Assembly (NCBI RefSeq): GCF_900176595.1
Contig: NZ_LT838813.1
Location: forward strand, 4,854,001 to 4,918,000
Source of the DNA: Aquiflexum balticum DSM 16537
GTDB lineage: Bacteria; Bacteroidota; Bacteroidia; Cytophagales; Cyclobacteriaceae
DNA: 64,000 bases
Direction of reading: 5' to 3'
The notes under the pieces are model-generated. The model had not been told where the DNA came from, did not search any database, and saw only the letters and a program-made list of their open reading frames with translations. The position numbers and the translations under genes are program-made. Positions 51,366-60,824 of the stretch are shown piece by piece; position 1 is the first letter of the stretch; each line of letters starts with the position of its first letter.

Positions 51366-52313
51366 CTATTCTACAAATACACCCATCGAACAGAATTTAT
51401 CAATTCTCTGATCAATTCGTTTTTCGGGTTTAATTTTATCCAATTCTTTTAATGCTTCGAGGATAGTATGCTTGATGGTCAGGGACATCTTTTTCATATC
51501 CTTATGTGCGCCTCCAAGAGGTTCTTCAATGATTCCATCTATCAGACCATTGCTTTTCATGTCCGTAGCAGTCAATTTCAAGGCTTCTGCCGCCTGTTCT
51601 TTATAATCCCAACTTCTCCACAGGATGGAAGAACAGGACTCAGGAGAAATCACCGAATACCAAGTATTCTCCAACATATAGACTTTATCTCCAATTGCTA
51701 TTCCCAAAGCACCACCCGAGGCACCTTCACCGATAATGATACAGATAACCGGTACTTTGAGCATAAACATTTCCTTTAGGTTTCGAGCAATTGCTTCACC
51801 CTGTCCCCTTTCCTCAGCTTCTATGCCTGGAAATGCGCCCGGAGTATCAATTAGGGTTACGATAGGCTTACCAAATTTTTCAGCCATTTTCATCAGCCTC
51901 AAAGCCTTTCTATATCCTTCGGGATTGGCCATTCCAAAATTGCGTTCCTGTCTTTGTTTGGTATTGCGGCCCTTTTGCTGGCCAACAAACATAACCGTAC
52001 GACCATCAACATCACCAAGACCGCCGATCATGGCTTTGTCATCTTTTACCGTTCTGTCTCCATGGATTTCTATAAAATCATTGGTGATTTCATAAATATA
52101 ATCAAGGGCATAAGGCCTATCTGCATGCCTGGACAATTGTACCCTTTGCCACCTCGTGAGATGTTGGAACGTTTCTTTTTTCAAAGTCTGAATCTTTTCT
52201 TCCAAAGACTGAATATCTGTAGTCAAATCAATGTTTCTACCTTTGGCTAAATCTTTCATTTCCTGAAGCTTAAGCTCCAAATCAGCGATTGGTTTTTCAA
52301 ATTCTAATAGCAT
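51366..52313 (-). CDS. accA: Acetyl-CoA carboxylase carboxyltransferase subunit alpha
   Basis: A 315-residue protein. Start taken at ATG 52313 ([16 protein letters not shown]); upstream TTG at 52337 falls on the promoter box. Conserved carboxyltransferase alpha features: [44 protein letters not shown] (CoA-carboxyl binding), [26 protein letters not shown] and [14 protein letters not shown]. With the beta subunit (not in the window) it makes malonyl-CoA for fatty acid synthesis. A monocistronic housekeeping gene. Confidence 0.95.
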   Translation of the reverse strand: MLLEFEKPIADLELKLQEMKDLAKGRNIDLTTDIQSLEEKIQTLKKETFQHLTRWQRVQLSRHADRPYALDYIYEITNDFIEIHGDRTVKDDKAMIGGLGDVDGRTVMFVGQQKGRNTKQRQERNFGMANPEGYRKALRLMKMAEKFGKPIVTLIDTPGAFPGIEAEERGQGEAIARNLKEMFMLKVPVICIIIGEGASGGALGIAIGDKVYMLENTWYSVISPESCSSILWRSWDYKEQAAEALKLTATDMKSNGLIDGIIEEPLGGAHKDMKKMSLTIKHTILEALKELDKIKPEKRIDQRIDKFCSMGVFVE

Positions 52314-52334
52314 ACTCGGTTTTTTTGACTGAGG

Positions 52335-52342
52335 CAAAGATA
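52335..52342 (-). promoter_or_regulatory. -7 box of the accA promoter
   Basis: Minus-strand TATCTTTG fits the Bacteroidota consensus TAnnTTTG, 21 bp before the ATG at 52313, which leaves a short leader of about 15 nt. It overlaps the annotated longer TTG start, supporting the shorter one. Confidence 0.6.
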
Positions 52343-52496
52343 AAAAGAATATTGCGAAGAAAAATTATTTGTATGTAAACACCAAAAAAGAAGAGAAAGG
52401 ATGGCCTAATTTCGGGTTTCATTCCGAAAAAGAGAAATTTATCAAACTGAAATTGAGGCAAATAATGTAAGGGCTCATATTTTTTTTAATCCTTTT

Positions 52497-52526
52497 TTGC
52501 ATTAATACTTCAATTGGCTACCTTTG
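52497..52526 (+). promoter_or_regulatory. tRNA-Asp promoter
   Basis: TTG (52497-52499) and TACCTTTG (52519-52526) are separated by exactly 19 bp, a good fit to the Bacteroidota -33/-7 pattern. The mature tRNA starts 28 bp downstream at 52554. Confidence 0.7.
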
Positions 52527-52553
52527 CGACACTTCAAAAGAGAAGGTTTTAAA

Positions 52554-52627
52554 GGAGTGGTAGTTCAGCTGGTTAGAATGCCTGCCTGTCACGCAGGAGG
52601 TCGCGGGTTCGAGTCCCGTCCATTCCG
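52554..52627 (+). tRNA. tRNA-Asp (GTC), copy 1
   Basis: 74 nt: acceptor GGAGTGG pairs with CCATTCC (one G-T); the anticodon stem CCTGC/GCAGG closes the loop CTGTCAC with anticodon GTC; the T-arm is CGGGTTCGAGTCCCG. CCA is not encoded. Identical to the copy at 52749. Confidence 0.96.
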
Positions 52628-52654
52628 CATAAATTTTATTGATCTTACAGTATT

Positions 52655-52729
52655 GGAGTGGTAGTTCAACTGGTTAGAATGCCTGTCCCGATACATCGGG
52701 AAGGTCGCTGGTTTGAATCTCACATTCAA
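52655..52729 (+). pseudogene. tRNA-Asp pseudogene with replaced anticodon arm
   Basis: The first 27 nt match tRNA-Asp except one base (D-arm AACTGG). The anticodon arm is replaced by TGTCCCGATACATCGGGAAGG, in which TCCCGAT and ATCGGGA form a tight hairpin that cannot give a 7-nt anticodon loop. The T-arm is degenerate (GCTGGTTTGAATCTCAC) and the acceptor is ruined (ATTCAAA against GGAGTGG). It lies 27 bp after the first real tRNA and 19 bp before the second. Confidence 0.75.
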
Positions 52730-52748
52730 ATAGAATTAAAAACAACAC

Positions 52749-52822
52749 GGAGTGGTAGTTCAGCTGGTTAGAATGCCTGCCTGTCACGCAGGAGGTCGCG
52801 GGTTCGAGTCCCGTCCATTCCG
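52749..52822 (+). tRNA. tRNA-Asp (GTC), copy 2
   Basis: Same 74 nt as 52554-52627, with anticodon GTC and all stems intact. The transcription unit ends at the terminator that starts 2 bp downstream. Confidence 0.96.
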
Positions 52823-52823
52823 C

Positions 52824-52855
52824 AAAAGCCTTGGGTTATTCCAAGGCTTTTTTTA
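52824..52855 (+). terminator. Terminator of the tRNA-Asp operon
   Basis: AAAAGCCTTGG (52824-52834) pairs with CCAAGGCTTTT (52841-52851), followed by a T-run. It also faces the 3' end of the convergent galE. Confidence 0.88.
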
Positions 52856-52881
52856 TTTTAATTGAATAAGTTTGTGAGATT

Positions 52882-53904
52882 TTAATTTTTTTTGCCAGAT
52901 AGCTTCATCTGCCAATTCCACGAATCCCTCAGAGAATCTTCCAAAGAATACTTGGCTTCCCAACCCAAAACTTTGTTGATCTTATCTGTATTGGCCCAAA
53001 CTTTTTCGATATCACCTGATCTTCTTGGACCGATTTCATAATTCAATTTTTGACCACTTACTTTTTCGAAAGTCTGGATGACTTCCAATACGGTATTGCC
53101 CCTTCCTGTTCCAACATTGAAGATATCGTAAAAATTAAGTTTCTGAACGGATAAGTATGCCAATGCTTTCACATGTGCATCCGCCAAATCCATTACATGG
53201 ATATAATCCCTTACACAGGTACCATCGGTCGTATCATAGTCATTTCCAAATACTGTTATTTTCTCCCTGATTCCCGCAGCTGTCTGAGTGACAAAAGGAA
53301 TCAGATTTGCCGGAACTCCTATGGGTAATTCCCCGATTTCAGAACTGGGATGTGCGCCCACCGGATTGAAGTAACGCAAAGCTACAATTCTTGAATCCAC
53401 ACCACTCAGAATAAAATCCCTAAGAATATCCTCACAAATCTTCTTCGTGTTACCATAAGGACTCTCAGCATCCTGTCTTGGGGTAGATTCTGTAACAGGC
53501 AACTCTTTTGGTTGGCCGTAAACAGTACATGAAGAGGAGAAAACAATGTCTTTCACCCCAAATTTAGACATGGTTTCCAGAAGAATCAGCAATGAATCAA
53601 TGTTATTGGCATAATATTTCAATGGCAACCTGGTACTTTCACCCACTGCTTTAGAAGCTGCAAAGTGAATCACTCCGGAAAAATCATTTTCAAGAAATAC
53701 CTTTTCGACTCCGGACCTATCCAAACAATCCACCTCATAGCAGGTAATTTCCCTGCCACAAATTTTATTCAAGCCTGCCAATGCTGATTTTTCGGAATTG
53801 GAAAAATTGTCAATGATAACAGGTTCAAAACCTGCATTGATCAATGCCACAGCGGTGTGGGAACCTATATAACCTGCCCCACCTGTAATTAGTATTTTTT
53901 TCAT
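52882..53904 (-). CDS. galE: UDP-glucose 4-epimerase
   Basis: A 340-residue extended SDR. Start at ATG 53904 (MKKILITGGAGYIGSH, the family N-terminus); an ATG at 53952 adds 16 unlikely residues. NAD motif GGAGYIG (8-14), SSSCTVYG with catalytic Ser, and SPYGNTKK (YxxxK). The blocks ALRYFNPVGAHPS and GTCVRDYIHVMDLADAH confirm GalE. It interconverts UDP-glucose and UDP-galactose for surface polysaccharide and galactose catabolism. The upstream giant surface protein gene ends 45 bp before this start. Confidence 0.95.
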   Translation of the reverse strand: MKKILITGGAGYIGSHTAVALINAGFEPVIIDNFSNSEKSALAGLNKICGREITCYEVDCLDRSGVEKVFLENDFSGVIHFAASKAVGESTRLPLKYYANNIDSLLILLETMSKFGVKDIVFSSSCTVYGQPKELPVTESTPRQDAESPYGNTKKICEDILRDFILSGVDSRIVALRYFNPVGAHPSSEIGELPIGVPANLIPFVTQTAAGIREKITVFGNDYDTTDGTCVRDYIHVMDLADAHVKALAYLSVQKLNFYDIFNVGTGRGNTVLEVIQTFEKVSGQKLNYEIGPRRSGDIEKVWANTDKINKVLGWEAKYSLEDSLRDSWNWQMKLSGKKN

Positions 53905-53948
53905 AATGCTTAAAATTAAACTACAATAATAATAGCTTGATCTCAATC

Positions 53949-56900
53949 TCAACGGATTAAAGTAAAGAATCCACTTATTTCCTTGGTTTCAGCTTGCCCG
54001 TTCACATTCATTTCCAAAAAGATCAAATACGTATATGAACCTATTGGTGCCTCTTGTCCATTTACCAATCCATCCCAACCTGAATCCCCGCTATAGATCA
54101 AATTACCCCATCTGTTCAGCACTTTCAAAGTAAAATTGACATTACAATTGGAAACAGGGCCATACAAACCGTCCAATGGATTGAAACCGGTCGGCATCCT
54201 GACCTGAGGTTCTTCTTCCACCATCTCTCCCAGGCCATTGCTGATACATCCTCTGCTGTCTTGAATACTGATATTATACACTCCTCGGGGAATCCCTTCT
54301 AAGGTCAGTCCCCTGGAATTGTCATATTGCCACAAGTAGGTATATGGTCCAATACCTTCCACAGAATTCACGATCAATTCCCCGTTGGATTGTCCCGGAC
54401 AACTGGGTTTGAGAACCCTGATATCCGCTACTGCAGGCATTGGGGAATCAATTTTGAAATTCACAGGTAGGTTGCAACCGTTGGCATCTGTGACCACAAA
54501 AGCATAATCTTGACCCTCCAACTCTGAAAAGGTAATCTGATTATTATTGATTATTGCCTGAGGATAATCTATGGTATAAGGGCCGACACCACCGGTAATT
54601 TCCAGTACTTCTCTTCCATCTGCCCTACCAAAACAGGAGGTAGCAATTGTTTCCAATTCCCTAAAAGAAAGTAACTGAGGTTCTTCAATTACTATATCCT
54701 CGAGCAAAACGGAGCATCCAAAAGAATCCGTGACCTGTACCGAATATGAACCTGATGATAAATTGCCAGCAGTATTTGAATTTAAGCTTGATTGATGGCT
54801 CCAGGTATAGGTATAGGGAGTTTTGCCTCCCGTGACATCTAGATTTATGCTCCCAGTGTTTTCTCCAAAACATAACACATTATTCAAATCCAACACAGCA
54901 GCCGTTAAGGCTGAGTTAATGATCACCTCCAATTTCGGGGAAGTTCCTTCGCACAGATCATCAAAAAGGCTGAATTCCCTGTACCATATTTTTCCTGTTA
55001 CTCCCGGATTGGACCATTTTACCTCCACAACACTTTGGTCATTGGGCCCAACAATCTCACCCTCCTCAATAAACCATTCAAAGCCTCTGTTATTGAATTT
55101 TTCGGCTACGGTATACTCATAGATTTGCTCAGGATCAAAACAAATTTCCACTTCTCCGCTTGGAATTCCTGCATCTATCAAAGGATTAATCACAACATTT
55201 AAAGTGATGGGATCTCCAGGACATCCTTCTGAATTATAAGGAATGACTATAACCTGAGCGTTTGGATTTGCAGGTCCCCAAACTATTGTGACCTCTTTTT
55301 TCTCTTCGTCCACCTCAATTATTTCTCCTCCGACAACATCCCAATCTACCTTGGAAATAACTTCATCTGATAAAAAAGAATAGGTCAATTCCTCTACCAA
55401 TGGACAGGCCTTGGTGATACCTGCAATTTCGCCATCAGTATTTTCAACCTGAACTTTAAAAACCACCTCCTGCTGTTCATCACAGCTATTTTCACTTACA
55501 GCAGCAATAACCTTTATTTCATATTCCCCTATTTCAGAATAAATATGGGTCACCTCTTTACCTATTTTAGTTTCACTCCCATCCCCAAAATCCCAAATAA
55601 AATAAGTGAAAAGTTCATTTTCAGGGAGAATTTCCCAGACACCTTCTCTTTGATAACAAGCAACCCTGTTTCCCACTAATTCGAATTCATAGGAAGACTC
55701 CACTTCGAAATTAAGATTGTCCAAGCTGGCACCTACCGCATAACCGTAGGATTCTATAAATCCAAAACCATACACATAGGCAATTAAGCCTTCCGGATTC
55801 CGGAGATTATGGACTCCTTGACTTATTCCTACCCTGGAATAAGAAAATTCGGGATTTTGCGGAATTACATTAAACTGGTTACCAATATTTCTACCATCTA
55901 AAAATGTTTGATCTTTTGCATCCGTCTTTATTACGATATTGACATAATGACTGGTTATGGAGGGAAGCTGCAGGGCATTAAAAGTAATATTTCTTAACAG
56001 TTGCTGATTGGGACTATATGAAATCATAAATGGATCTCCATCCTGATAAAAAGAACCGAGAGGATTATTACAGCCCTGGCTTTTGGCAAAAACCGTAACC
56101 GAGGAAGGTTTGTCCGTTTCGATGCCAGCTATTTGGTCCTCTTCAAAGTTTAAAGAAATAAATTTCCCGGCATTAATTGTTCCGATATTTTTTCCATCCA
56201 CCAAAACATTTGTATTATCCTCAGAGGCTAATATTTTGACCAATTCACCGGAAGATCTTCCTGAAAGAGGGATATGAAAAAATTCAGTTCCCCAGGTATT
56301 CACAGGATAAGTCTGTTGAAAAAGGTGATCGTTGGCCTGACCACAATCACCAACGCTGGTCCATTTATTTCCGCCAAAAACAGCTATATTTTTACATTCA
56401 TCAACATTTTCTCCAACAACCCTTACTCTTGAACCTGTCAGGTCGCCTCTGGCTTTCAATTGGTAGCTTTGCCCTCTATTCAAAGTAATTTCAAATGGAA
56501 GACCGGCCGGCCTGCCGTTTACAGTGAAAACCGCCGGAGTAATTTCAATCCTGGTGTTGTTTTCAACTCCCACTACAAGCAGAGTGCTTTCATTGTTTAC
56601 ATTGGCATCATAATTCACCTGAGCGGTCATGGTTTCAAAATGGGAAGTGATATAGTAGTCTTTTCCAAGGGTAGGTAGTGGCAAAATTACAGTGCCATCT
56701 GCTGATCTGAACCTTTCATTGAATGCATAAACAGAAACATTTCCAGTTGAAATAATATAAATACCTTTGCTTTCCACTTGGCCGGAAGTTCGGTGAAGCA
56801 TATCCACGTCATCAATATTGTGCATAAACTGCTGTCCGGGACTGAGGTTGAAGCTAAGCGTCCTTCCCCCATATTGCAAAGTACCGCTAGCATTTTCACT

Positions 56901-57080
56901 TGCAGTAATCACAACTACTCCCCTATCAGGGGCATCTGGAGGCACCCCGTTATTTTCCATGAAACCGAACCAAAATTCCTTGCCAACAGTGGTGACCTGG
57001 GCACTCAACTGAATTGAAAAAATAACCTGCAATACTGCAATAAAAGAGGAGACGGCCAGGAATTTAAATACTCTCATCAA
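53949..57080 (-). CDS. Large gliding-motility-type surface protein, T9SS type B (CHU_C)
   Basis: A 1,043-residue protein with a signal peptide (FLAVSSFIAVLQVIFSIQLSAQ). The N-terminal 430 residues resemble an IgGFc-binding-like domain (GKEFWFGFMENNG, EFFHIPLSGRSSGELVKILASED, YGFGFIESYGYAVGA). One PKD domain lies at about 470-545 (YFIWDFGDGSETK). Repeated SprB-type modules with CFGENTGSINLDVTGGKTPYTYTWSH run from about 735 to 965. The last 85 residues are a gliding-motility C-terminal (CHU_C) domain (GFNPLDGLYGPV, LKVLNRWGNLIYSGDSGWDG, APIGSYTYLI), a type B T9SS signal. Likely adhesin or filament-like surface protein. Confidence 0.88.
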   Translation of the reverse strand: MMRVFKFLAVSSFIAVLQVIFSIQLSAQVTTVGKEFWFGFMENNGVPPDAPDRGVVVITASENASGTLQYGGRTLSFNLSPGQQFMHNIDDVDMLHRTSGQVESKGIYIISTGNVSVYAFNERFRSADGTVILPLPTLGKDYYITSHFETMTAQVNYDANVNNESTLLVVGVENNTRIEITPAVFTVNGRPAGLPFEITLNRGQSYQLKARGDLTGSRVRVVGENVDECKNIAVFGGNKWTSVGDCGQANDHLFQQTYPVNTWGTEFFHIPLSGRSSGELVKILASEDNTNVLVDGKNIGTINAGKFISLNFEEDQIAGIETDKPSSVTVFAKSQGCNNPLGSFYQDGDPFMISYSPNQQLLRNITFNALQLPSITSHYVNIVIKTDAKDQTFLDGRNIGNQFNVIPQNPEFSYSRVGISQGVHNLRNPEGLIAYVYGFGFIESYGYAVGASLDNLNFEVESSYEFELVGNRVACYQREGVWEILPENELFTYFIWDFGDGSETKIGKEVTHIYSEIGEYEIKVIAAVSENSCDEQQEVVFKVQVENTDGEIAGITKACPLVEELTYSFLSDEVISKVDWDVVGGEIIEVDEEKKEVTIVWGPANPNAQVIVIPYNSEGCPGDPITLNVVINPLIDAGIPSGEVEICFDPEQIYEYTVAEKFNNRGFEWFIEEGEIVGPNDQSVVEVKWSNPGVTGKIWYREFSLFDDLCEGTSPKLEVIINSALTAAVLDLNNVLCFGENTGSINLDVTGGKTPYTYTWSHQSSLNSNTAGNLSSGSYSVQVTDSFGCSVLLEDIVIEEPQLLSFRELETIATSCFGRADGREVLEITGGVGPYTIDYPQAIINNNQITFSELEGQDYAFVVTDANGCNLPVNFKIDSPMPAVADIRVLKPSCPGQSNGELIVNSVEGIGPYTYLWQYDNSRGLTLEGIPRGVYNISIQDSRGCISNGLGEMVEEEPQVRMPTGFNPLDGLYGPVSNCNVNFTLKVLNRWGNLIYSGDSGWDGLVNGQEAPIGSYTYLIFLEMNVNGQAETKEISGFFTLIR

Positions 57081-57504
57081 TAAACTGAATTTAATGCCGT
57101 TAAATTAAAATAATCTTTTGGGTATAAAAATTAATTTTGAGTGAAATACAATTTTCTTTCTATAAGTTGTTGAATTCAATAAATCAAAACCATTTTTTTG
57201 GGTTTTAAGTATTGATTTTGAAATATTGACCTAAATTAGGATTTTAAATCTTTGACGAAGAAATCAAGCTGAATGCTACGCTGGTCCGTAAATTTTTTCT
57301 AACCTGCCAATTCTCAAATAATCGTCTGGAAGAAAATTGTTTTTTTGACTGAAATCAGATCAGGAGTTCATACAATCCATAAAAATAAATTTTAATTTTT
57401 ATGGATTTCCTTTTTACATTATAAATCAGATACATATATTTAAAAAATTAAAGTAGTACTTCATTAATTTTGAATCACCCAAATCCAAAATAATTCTGCT
57501 CAAG
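57081..57504. other. Non-coding gap with rhaM promoter box
   Basis: AT-rich, 424 bp. TAATTTTG at 57,465-57,472 (40 bp before rhaM) fits the -7 consensus without a matching -33 TTG. No other feature seen. Confidence 0.5.
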
Positions 57505-57831
57505 ATGCGGTATTGTCTCACGCTTGACCTGAAAAATGATCCTGAATTGATTGCTGAATATGAGTCTTATCATCAAAAGGTTTGGCCTGAAGTTGTACAA
57601 AGCTTTTATGATTCAGGGATTTCAACTATGGAAATTTACAGGTGGGAAAATAGGTTATTCATGATTATTGACGCAGAAGAAGATTTTACTTTTGAAAAAA
57701 AAGCAAGGGCTGATGCCGAAAATCCCATAGTTCAGGAATGGGAAAGCTTGATGTCCACATACCAAGAGAAACTTCCGGGCGTTAAAAATGATGAAAAGTG
57801 GCAATTGATGAAAAATATATTTAAAGTTTAA
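57505..57831 (+). CDS. rhaM: L-rhamnose mutarotase family protein
   Basis: A 108-residue protein of the RhaM/DUF718 family: MRYCLTLDLKNDPELIAEYESYHQKVWPEV contains the conserved His in YHQKVWPEV; then GISTMEIYRWENRLFMIID, WESLMSTYQEKLPG and WQLMKNIFKV. It equilibrates anomers of L-rhamnose or L-fucose. No rhamnose operon is nearby. The related FucU-type family differs, so the sugar is not certain. Confidence 0.82.
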   Translation: MRYCLTLDLKNDPELIAEYESYHQKVWPEVVQSFYDSGISTMEIYRWENRLFMIIDAEEDFTFEKKARADAENPIVQEWESLMSTYQEKLPGVKNDEKWQLMKNIFKV

Positions 57832-57848
57832 AGGAAAAGAATTTTTAC

Positions 57849-57856
57849 TATTTTTG
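57849..57856 (+). promoter_or_regulatory. Probable -7 box for the MerR-dprA pair
   Basis: TATTTTTG fits TAnnTTTG and lies 22 bp before the GTG start at 57879. No TTG at -33 is visible. Confidence 0.35.
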
Positions 57857-57878
57857 GTTAAAGTTATAATTTAAAGCC

Positions 57879-58229
57879 GTGCCGTACAAAGAAAGAGAAA
57901 TAGAGAAAAAATACTACTCCATCGGAGAAGTTGCCAGCATTTTTAAAGTTGCGCCTTCACTTATCAGATATTGGGAAGGGGAATTTGATATCATCAAACC
58001 CAAAAAAGATAAAAAAGGAAACAGACGTTTCACCAAGGATGATATAGAAAAAATCAGGTATATCTACCAATTGGTGAAAATCAAAGGATATACTTTGCAA
58101 GGGGCGCAGGAAGTCCTCAAAACCGGTCATGAACAAGTTTTTGACAAGGCTACCATGGTAGACCGGTTACATCAGATCAAGAGATTTTTAATGGAAATCA
58201 GAGATACCATGCATGTCAAAGCCGAATGA
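57879..58229 (+). CDS. MerR-family transcriptional regulator
   Basis: A 116-residue protein from a GTG start. YYSIGEVASIFKVAPSLIRYWEGEFDIIKPKKDKKGNRRFTKDDIEKIRYIYQLVK is the MerR winged helix-turn-helix and GYTLQGAQEVLK the start of the coiled coil. It is a short form without an effector domain, common in Bacteroidota upstream of dprA. It overlaps dprA by 17 bp and may tune the competence gene. Confidence 0.88.
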   Translation: MPYKEREIEKKYYSIGEVASIFKVAPSLIRYWEGEFDIIKPKKDKKGNRRFTKDDIEKIRYIYQLVKIKGYTLQGAQEVLKTGHEQVFDKATMVDRLHQIKRFLMEIRDTMHVKAE

Positions 58230-59328
58230 AACGCAACACCATGAATTGGCACTCAGTCTCATTCCTCAGATAGGTCCTGCGGTCTATAGAAATATAATTG
58301 CTTATACCGGGTCTGCCTATAATTTTTTGGAGCTTCCAAACGGAAAAGCGGCAAAAATCCCAAGAATCAGTCAAAGGCTCCTCTCCTGGCGAAAGGAAAA
58401 AACCTCCTTCCTGAAAAAAGCAGAAGAGCTTTTGGAAATCTGCTTGAAAAAGAACATTCAGGTAATCACCATTTCAGATCCTCAATTTCCCCAAAGACTC
58501 AAAAGCCTAGAAGATATGCCTATGGTGATTTTCAGCAAAGGCTTGTCTGATATGAACCCTAAAAGAACTTTGGGAATAGTCGGTACCAGAAACGCTTCTG
58601 AATATGGCAGAAACATCACCAGAAAAATCATAGAAGATGTCGCGCCTTATAACCCGACTATCATCAGTGGTTTGGCCTATGGAATTGATATAGAAGCCCA
58701 TAAAGCTGCCCTACAATTTGACCTGCCCACCTTGGCAGTATTGGGCTCATCTCCTGACCAAATATATCCCTCTATCCATAAGAATACCGCACTCTCCATG
58801 CTGGAAAAAGGTGGATTGATCAGTGAATTTATGCCGGGAAGTGAGATGCACCCGACCAACTTCCCCAAACGCAACCGGATAATTGCAGGCCTTTCAGATG
58901 CTTTGATTGTAGTAGAAGCTGCCAAAAAAGGCGGGGCTTTGATTACTGCCGAAATCGCGTATAGCTATAATAAAGAAGTGTTTGCTGTTCCCGGAAATCT
59001 TCAATCTACCTACAGTGAGGGGTGCAATAACCTCATCAGAACCATGAAAGCTTCCATTTTTACAGGTTTGAAAGACCTTGAAGAAGCATTGTCCTGGTCC
59101 AAAGAAACCAATGGAGTGGAAACAAAAAATAAAAACGAGACCATTCAGGATCTGGACAGTATAGAAAAAAAGATCTATGAAATACTTGTTGAATCCAAAG
59201 AGCTTGAAATTGACCAGTTGGCTTTCCGGATGGAATTGCCACTTTCAGTTTTGGCATCTAAGCTTTTGAATATGGAGTTTCAAGGCATAATCCGGGCAAT
59301 GCCTGGAAAAAAATATAAGGTAGTATAG
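58213..59328 (+). CDS. dprA: DNA-processing protein DprA
   Basis: A 371-residue protein. The N-terminal SAM-like region precedes the Rossmann domain: RTLGIVGTRNASEYGRNITRKI, TIISGLAYGIDIEAHKAAL (characteristic SGxAxGID), VLGSSPDQIYPSIHKNTAL and FPKRNRIIAGLSDALIVVEAAKKGGALITAEIA. The C-terminal winged helix is IYEILVESKELEIDQLAFRM. It protects incoming single-stranded DNA and loads RecA during transformation. Translation is coupled to the MerR gene by overlap. Confidence 0.93.
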   Translation: MSKPNETQHHELALSLIPQIGPAVYRNIIAYTGSAYNFLELPNGKAAKIPRISQRLLSWRKEKTSFLKKAEELLEICLKKNIQVITISDPQFPQRLKSLEDMPMVIFSKGLSDMNPKRTLGIVGTRNASEYGRNITRKIIEDVAPYNPTIISGLAYGIDIEAHKAALQFDLPTLAVLGSSPDQIYPSIHKNTALSMLEKGGLISEFMPGSEMHPTNFPKRNRIIAGLSDALIVVEAAKKGGALITAEIAYSYNKEVFAVPGNLQSTYSEGCNNLIRTMKASIFTGLKDLEEALSWSKETNGVETKNKNETIQDLDSIEKKIYEILVESKELEIDQLAFRMELPLSVLASKLLNMEFQGIIRAMPGKKYKVV

Positions 59329-59390
59329 TGATTGATAATTAAAATCCTACCGCCCATCCCAAGATTTACATGTAGGGTAAATTGAAAGCA

Positions 59391-59431
59391 AAAAACCTCC
59401 AAATCACATTCTGATGATTTGAAGGTTTTTA
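59391..59431. terminator. Bidirectional terminator between dprA and ffh
   Basis: AACCTCCAAATCA pairs with TGATTTGAAGGTT (one unpaired base), with A-tract before and T-tract after, so it works for both converging genes. Confidence 0.85.
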
Positions 59432-59453
59432 TTTTAAAATCTATTTATTCAGT

Positions 59454-60791
59454 CTACCTTTTTCCCATCTTCGGCATCATACCTCCAAGAGCCTTTTGGG
59501 GACCGCCCATTTTGTTCATCTGCTTCATCATTTTTCGCATATCCCCAAATTGTTTCATCAGGTTATTGACTTCTACGATAGATCTTCCACTGCCCGAGGC
59601 AAGTCTTTTTCTTCTGCTGCCATCGATGACATCCGGGTTTTCCCTTTCCAATGGAGTCATGCTTCTGATGATGGCTTCAATCGGTTTGAAGGAATCGTCA
59701 TCAATATCCAAACCTTTCATGGCCTTACCCATACCCGGTATCATTCCCATCAGGTCTTTGATATTTCCCATTTTTTTGATTTGTTCCAATTGGGAAAGGA
59801 AATCATCAAAATTGAACTGATTTTTACGGATTTTGGCATTGATTCTTTTGGCCTCATCTTCATCAAAGGATTGTTGGGCACGCTCCACAAGGGATATCAC
59901 ATCACCCATTCCCAGGATTCTTTGGGCCATTCTATCAGGATGGAAAACATCCAAGTTTTCCATTTTCTCGCCGGTAGAAATAAACTTGATAGGCTTGTTG
60001 ACCACGTGTCGGATGGAAATGGCGGCACCACCTCTGGTATCACCATCCAATTTGGTCAGGACCACCCCGTCAAAATTCAGTCTTTCATCAAAGGTCTTGG
60101 CAGTATTGACAGCATCCTGACCCGTCATGGAATCGACCACAAAAAGTGTCTCAGATGGGTTCAAAGCTTTTTTCAAAGCTTCAATCTCCTGCATCATCTG
60201 CTCATCCACTGCCAATCGGCCTGCAGTATCAACAATGACTATTTTCTTGCCTTTTTGCTTGGCATAGGCCAAGGCATTATTGGCAATTTGAATGGCATTC
60301 TTATTTTCAGGTTCTGCATAGACCTCCACGCCAATCTGTTCTCCCAACACCTTCAACTGATCGATCGCAGCAGGTCTGTAAATATCACAGGCTACCAACA
60401 GAACCTGTTTTCCCTGCCTTTTGAGGTAATTGGCAAATTTTCCGGTAAACGTTGTCTTTCCTGAACCCTGAAGACCTGAAATCAAAACCACTGCAGGATC
60501 ACCTTTGACATTGACATCTACCTTGCTGCCACCCATTAATTTGGTCAACTCCTCTTGGGTGATTTTCACCAATAATTGACCTGGCGAAACAGCAATCAAC
60601 ACATCTCTGCCAAGAGCTTCCTCTTTGATTTTGTCGGTTACCTCTTTGGCTACTTTATAGTTGACGTCAGCATCAATCAAGGCTCTTCTGATTTCCTTGA
60701 CAGTGGTGGCAACGTTTATTTCTGTTATTTTCCCTGTTCCCTTCAGGGTTTTAAAAGCGCGGTCTAATTTTGAACTAAGATTATCAAACAT
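59454..60791 (-). CDS. ffh: Signal recognition particle GTPase
   Basis: A 445-residue Ffh: N domain (residues 1-85); G domain with GLQGSGKTTFTGKFA (P-loop), VACDIYRPAAIDQLK, VIVDTAGRLAVDEQMM and LTKLDGDTRGGAAIS; then the M domain with the methionine-rich GMIPGMGKAMKGLDID and the RRKRLASGSGRSIVEVN helix, and a C-terminal KQMNKMGGPQKALGG tail. Part of SRP with 4.5S RNA (not in the window), delivering nascent membrane proteins. A monocistronic housekeeping gene. Confidence 0.96.
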   Translation of the reverse strand: MFDNLSSKLDRAFKTLKGTGKITEINVATTVKEIRRALIDADVNYKVAKEVTDKIKEEALGRDVLIAVSPGQLLVKITQEELTKLMGGSKVDVNVKGDPAVVLISGLQGSGKTTFTGKFANYLKRQGKQVLLVACDIYRPAAIDQLKVLGEQIGVEVYAEPENKNAIQIANNALAYAKQKGKKIVIVDTAGRLAVDEQMMQEIEALKKALNPSETLFVVDSMTGQDAVNTAKTFDERLNFDGVVLTKLDGDTRGGAAISIRHVVNKPIKFISTGEKMENLDVFHPDRMAQRILGMGDVISLVERAQQSFDEDEAKRINAKIRKNQFNFDDFLSQLEQIKKMGNIKDLMGMIPGMGKAMKGLDIDDDSFKPIEAIIRSMTPLERENPDVIDGSRRKRLASGSGRSIVEVNNLMKQFGDMRKMMKQMNKMGGPQKALGGMMPKMGKR

Positions 60792-60811
60792 GTCTTCAAT
60801 ACTATTTGATG

Positions 60812-60819
60812 CAAAAATA
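60812..60819 (-). promoter_or_regulatory. Probable -7 box of ffh
   Basis: Minus-strand TATTTTTG lies 20 bp before the ATG at 60791; no clear -33 TTG is present. Confidence 0.4.
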
Positions 60820-60824
60820 GGAAT

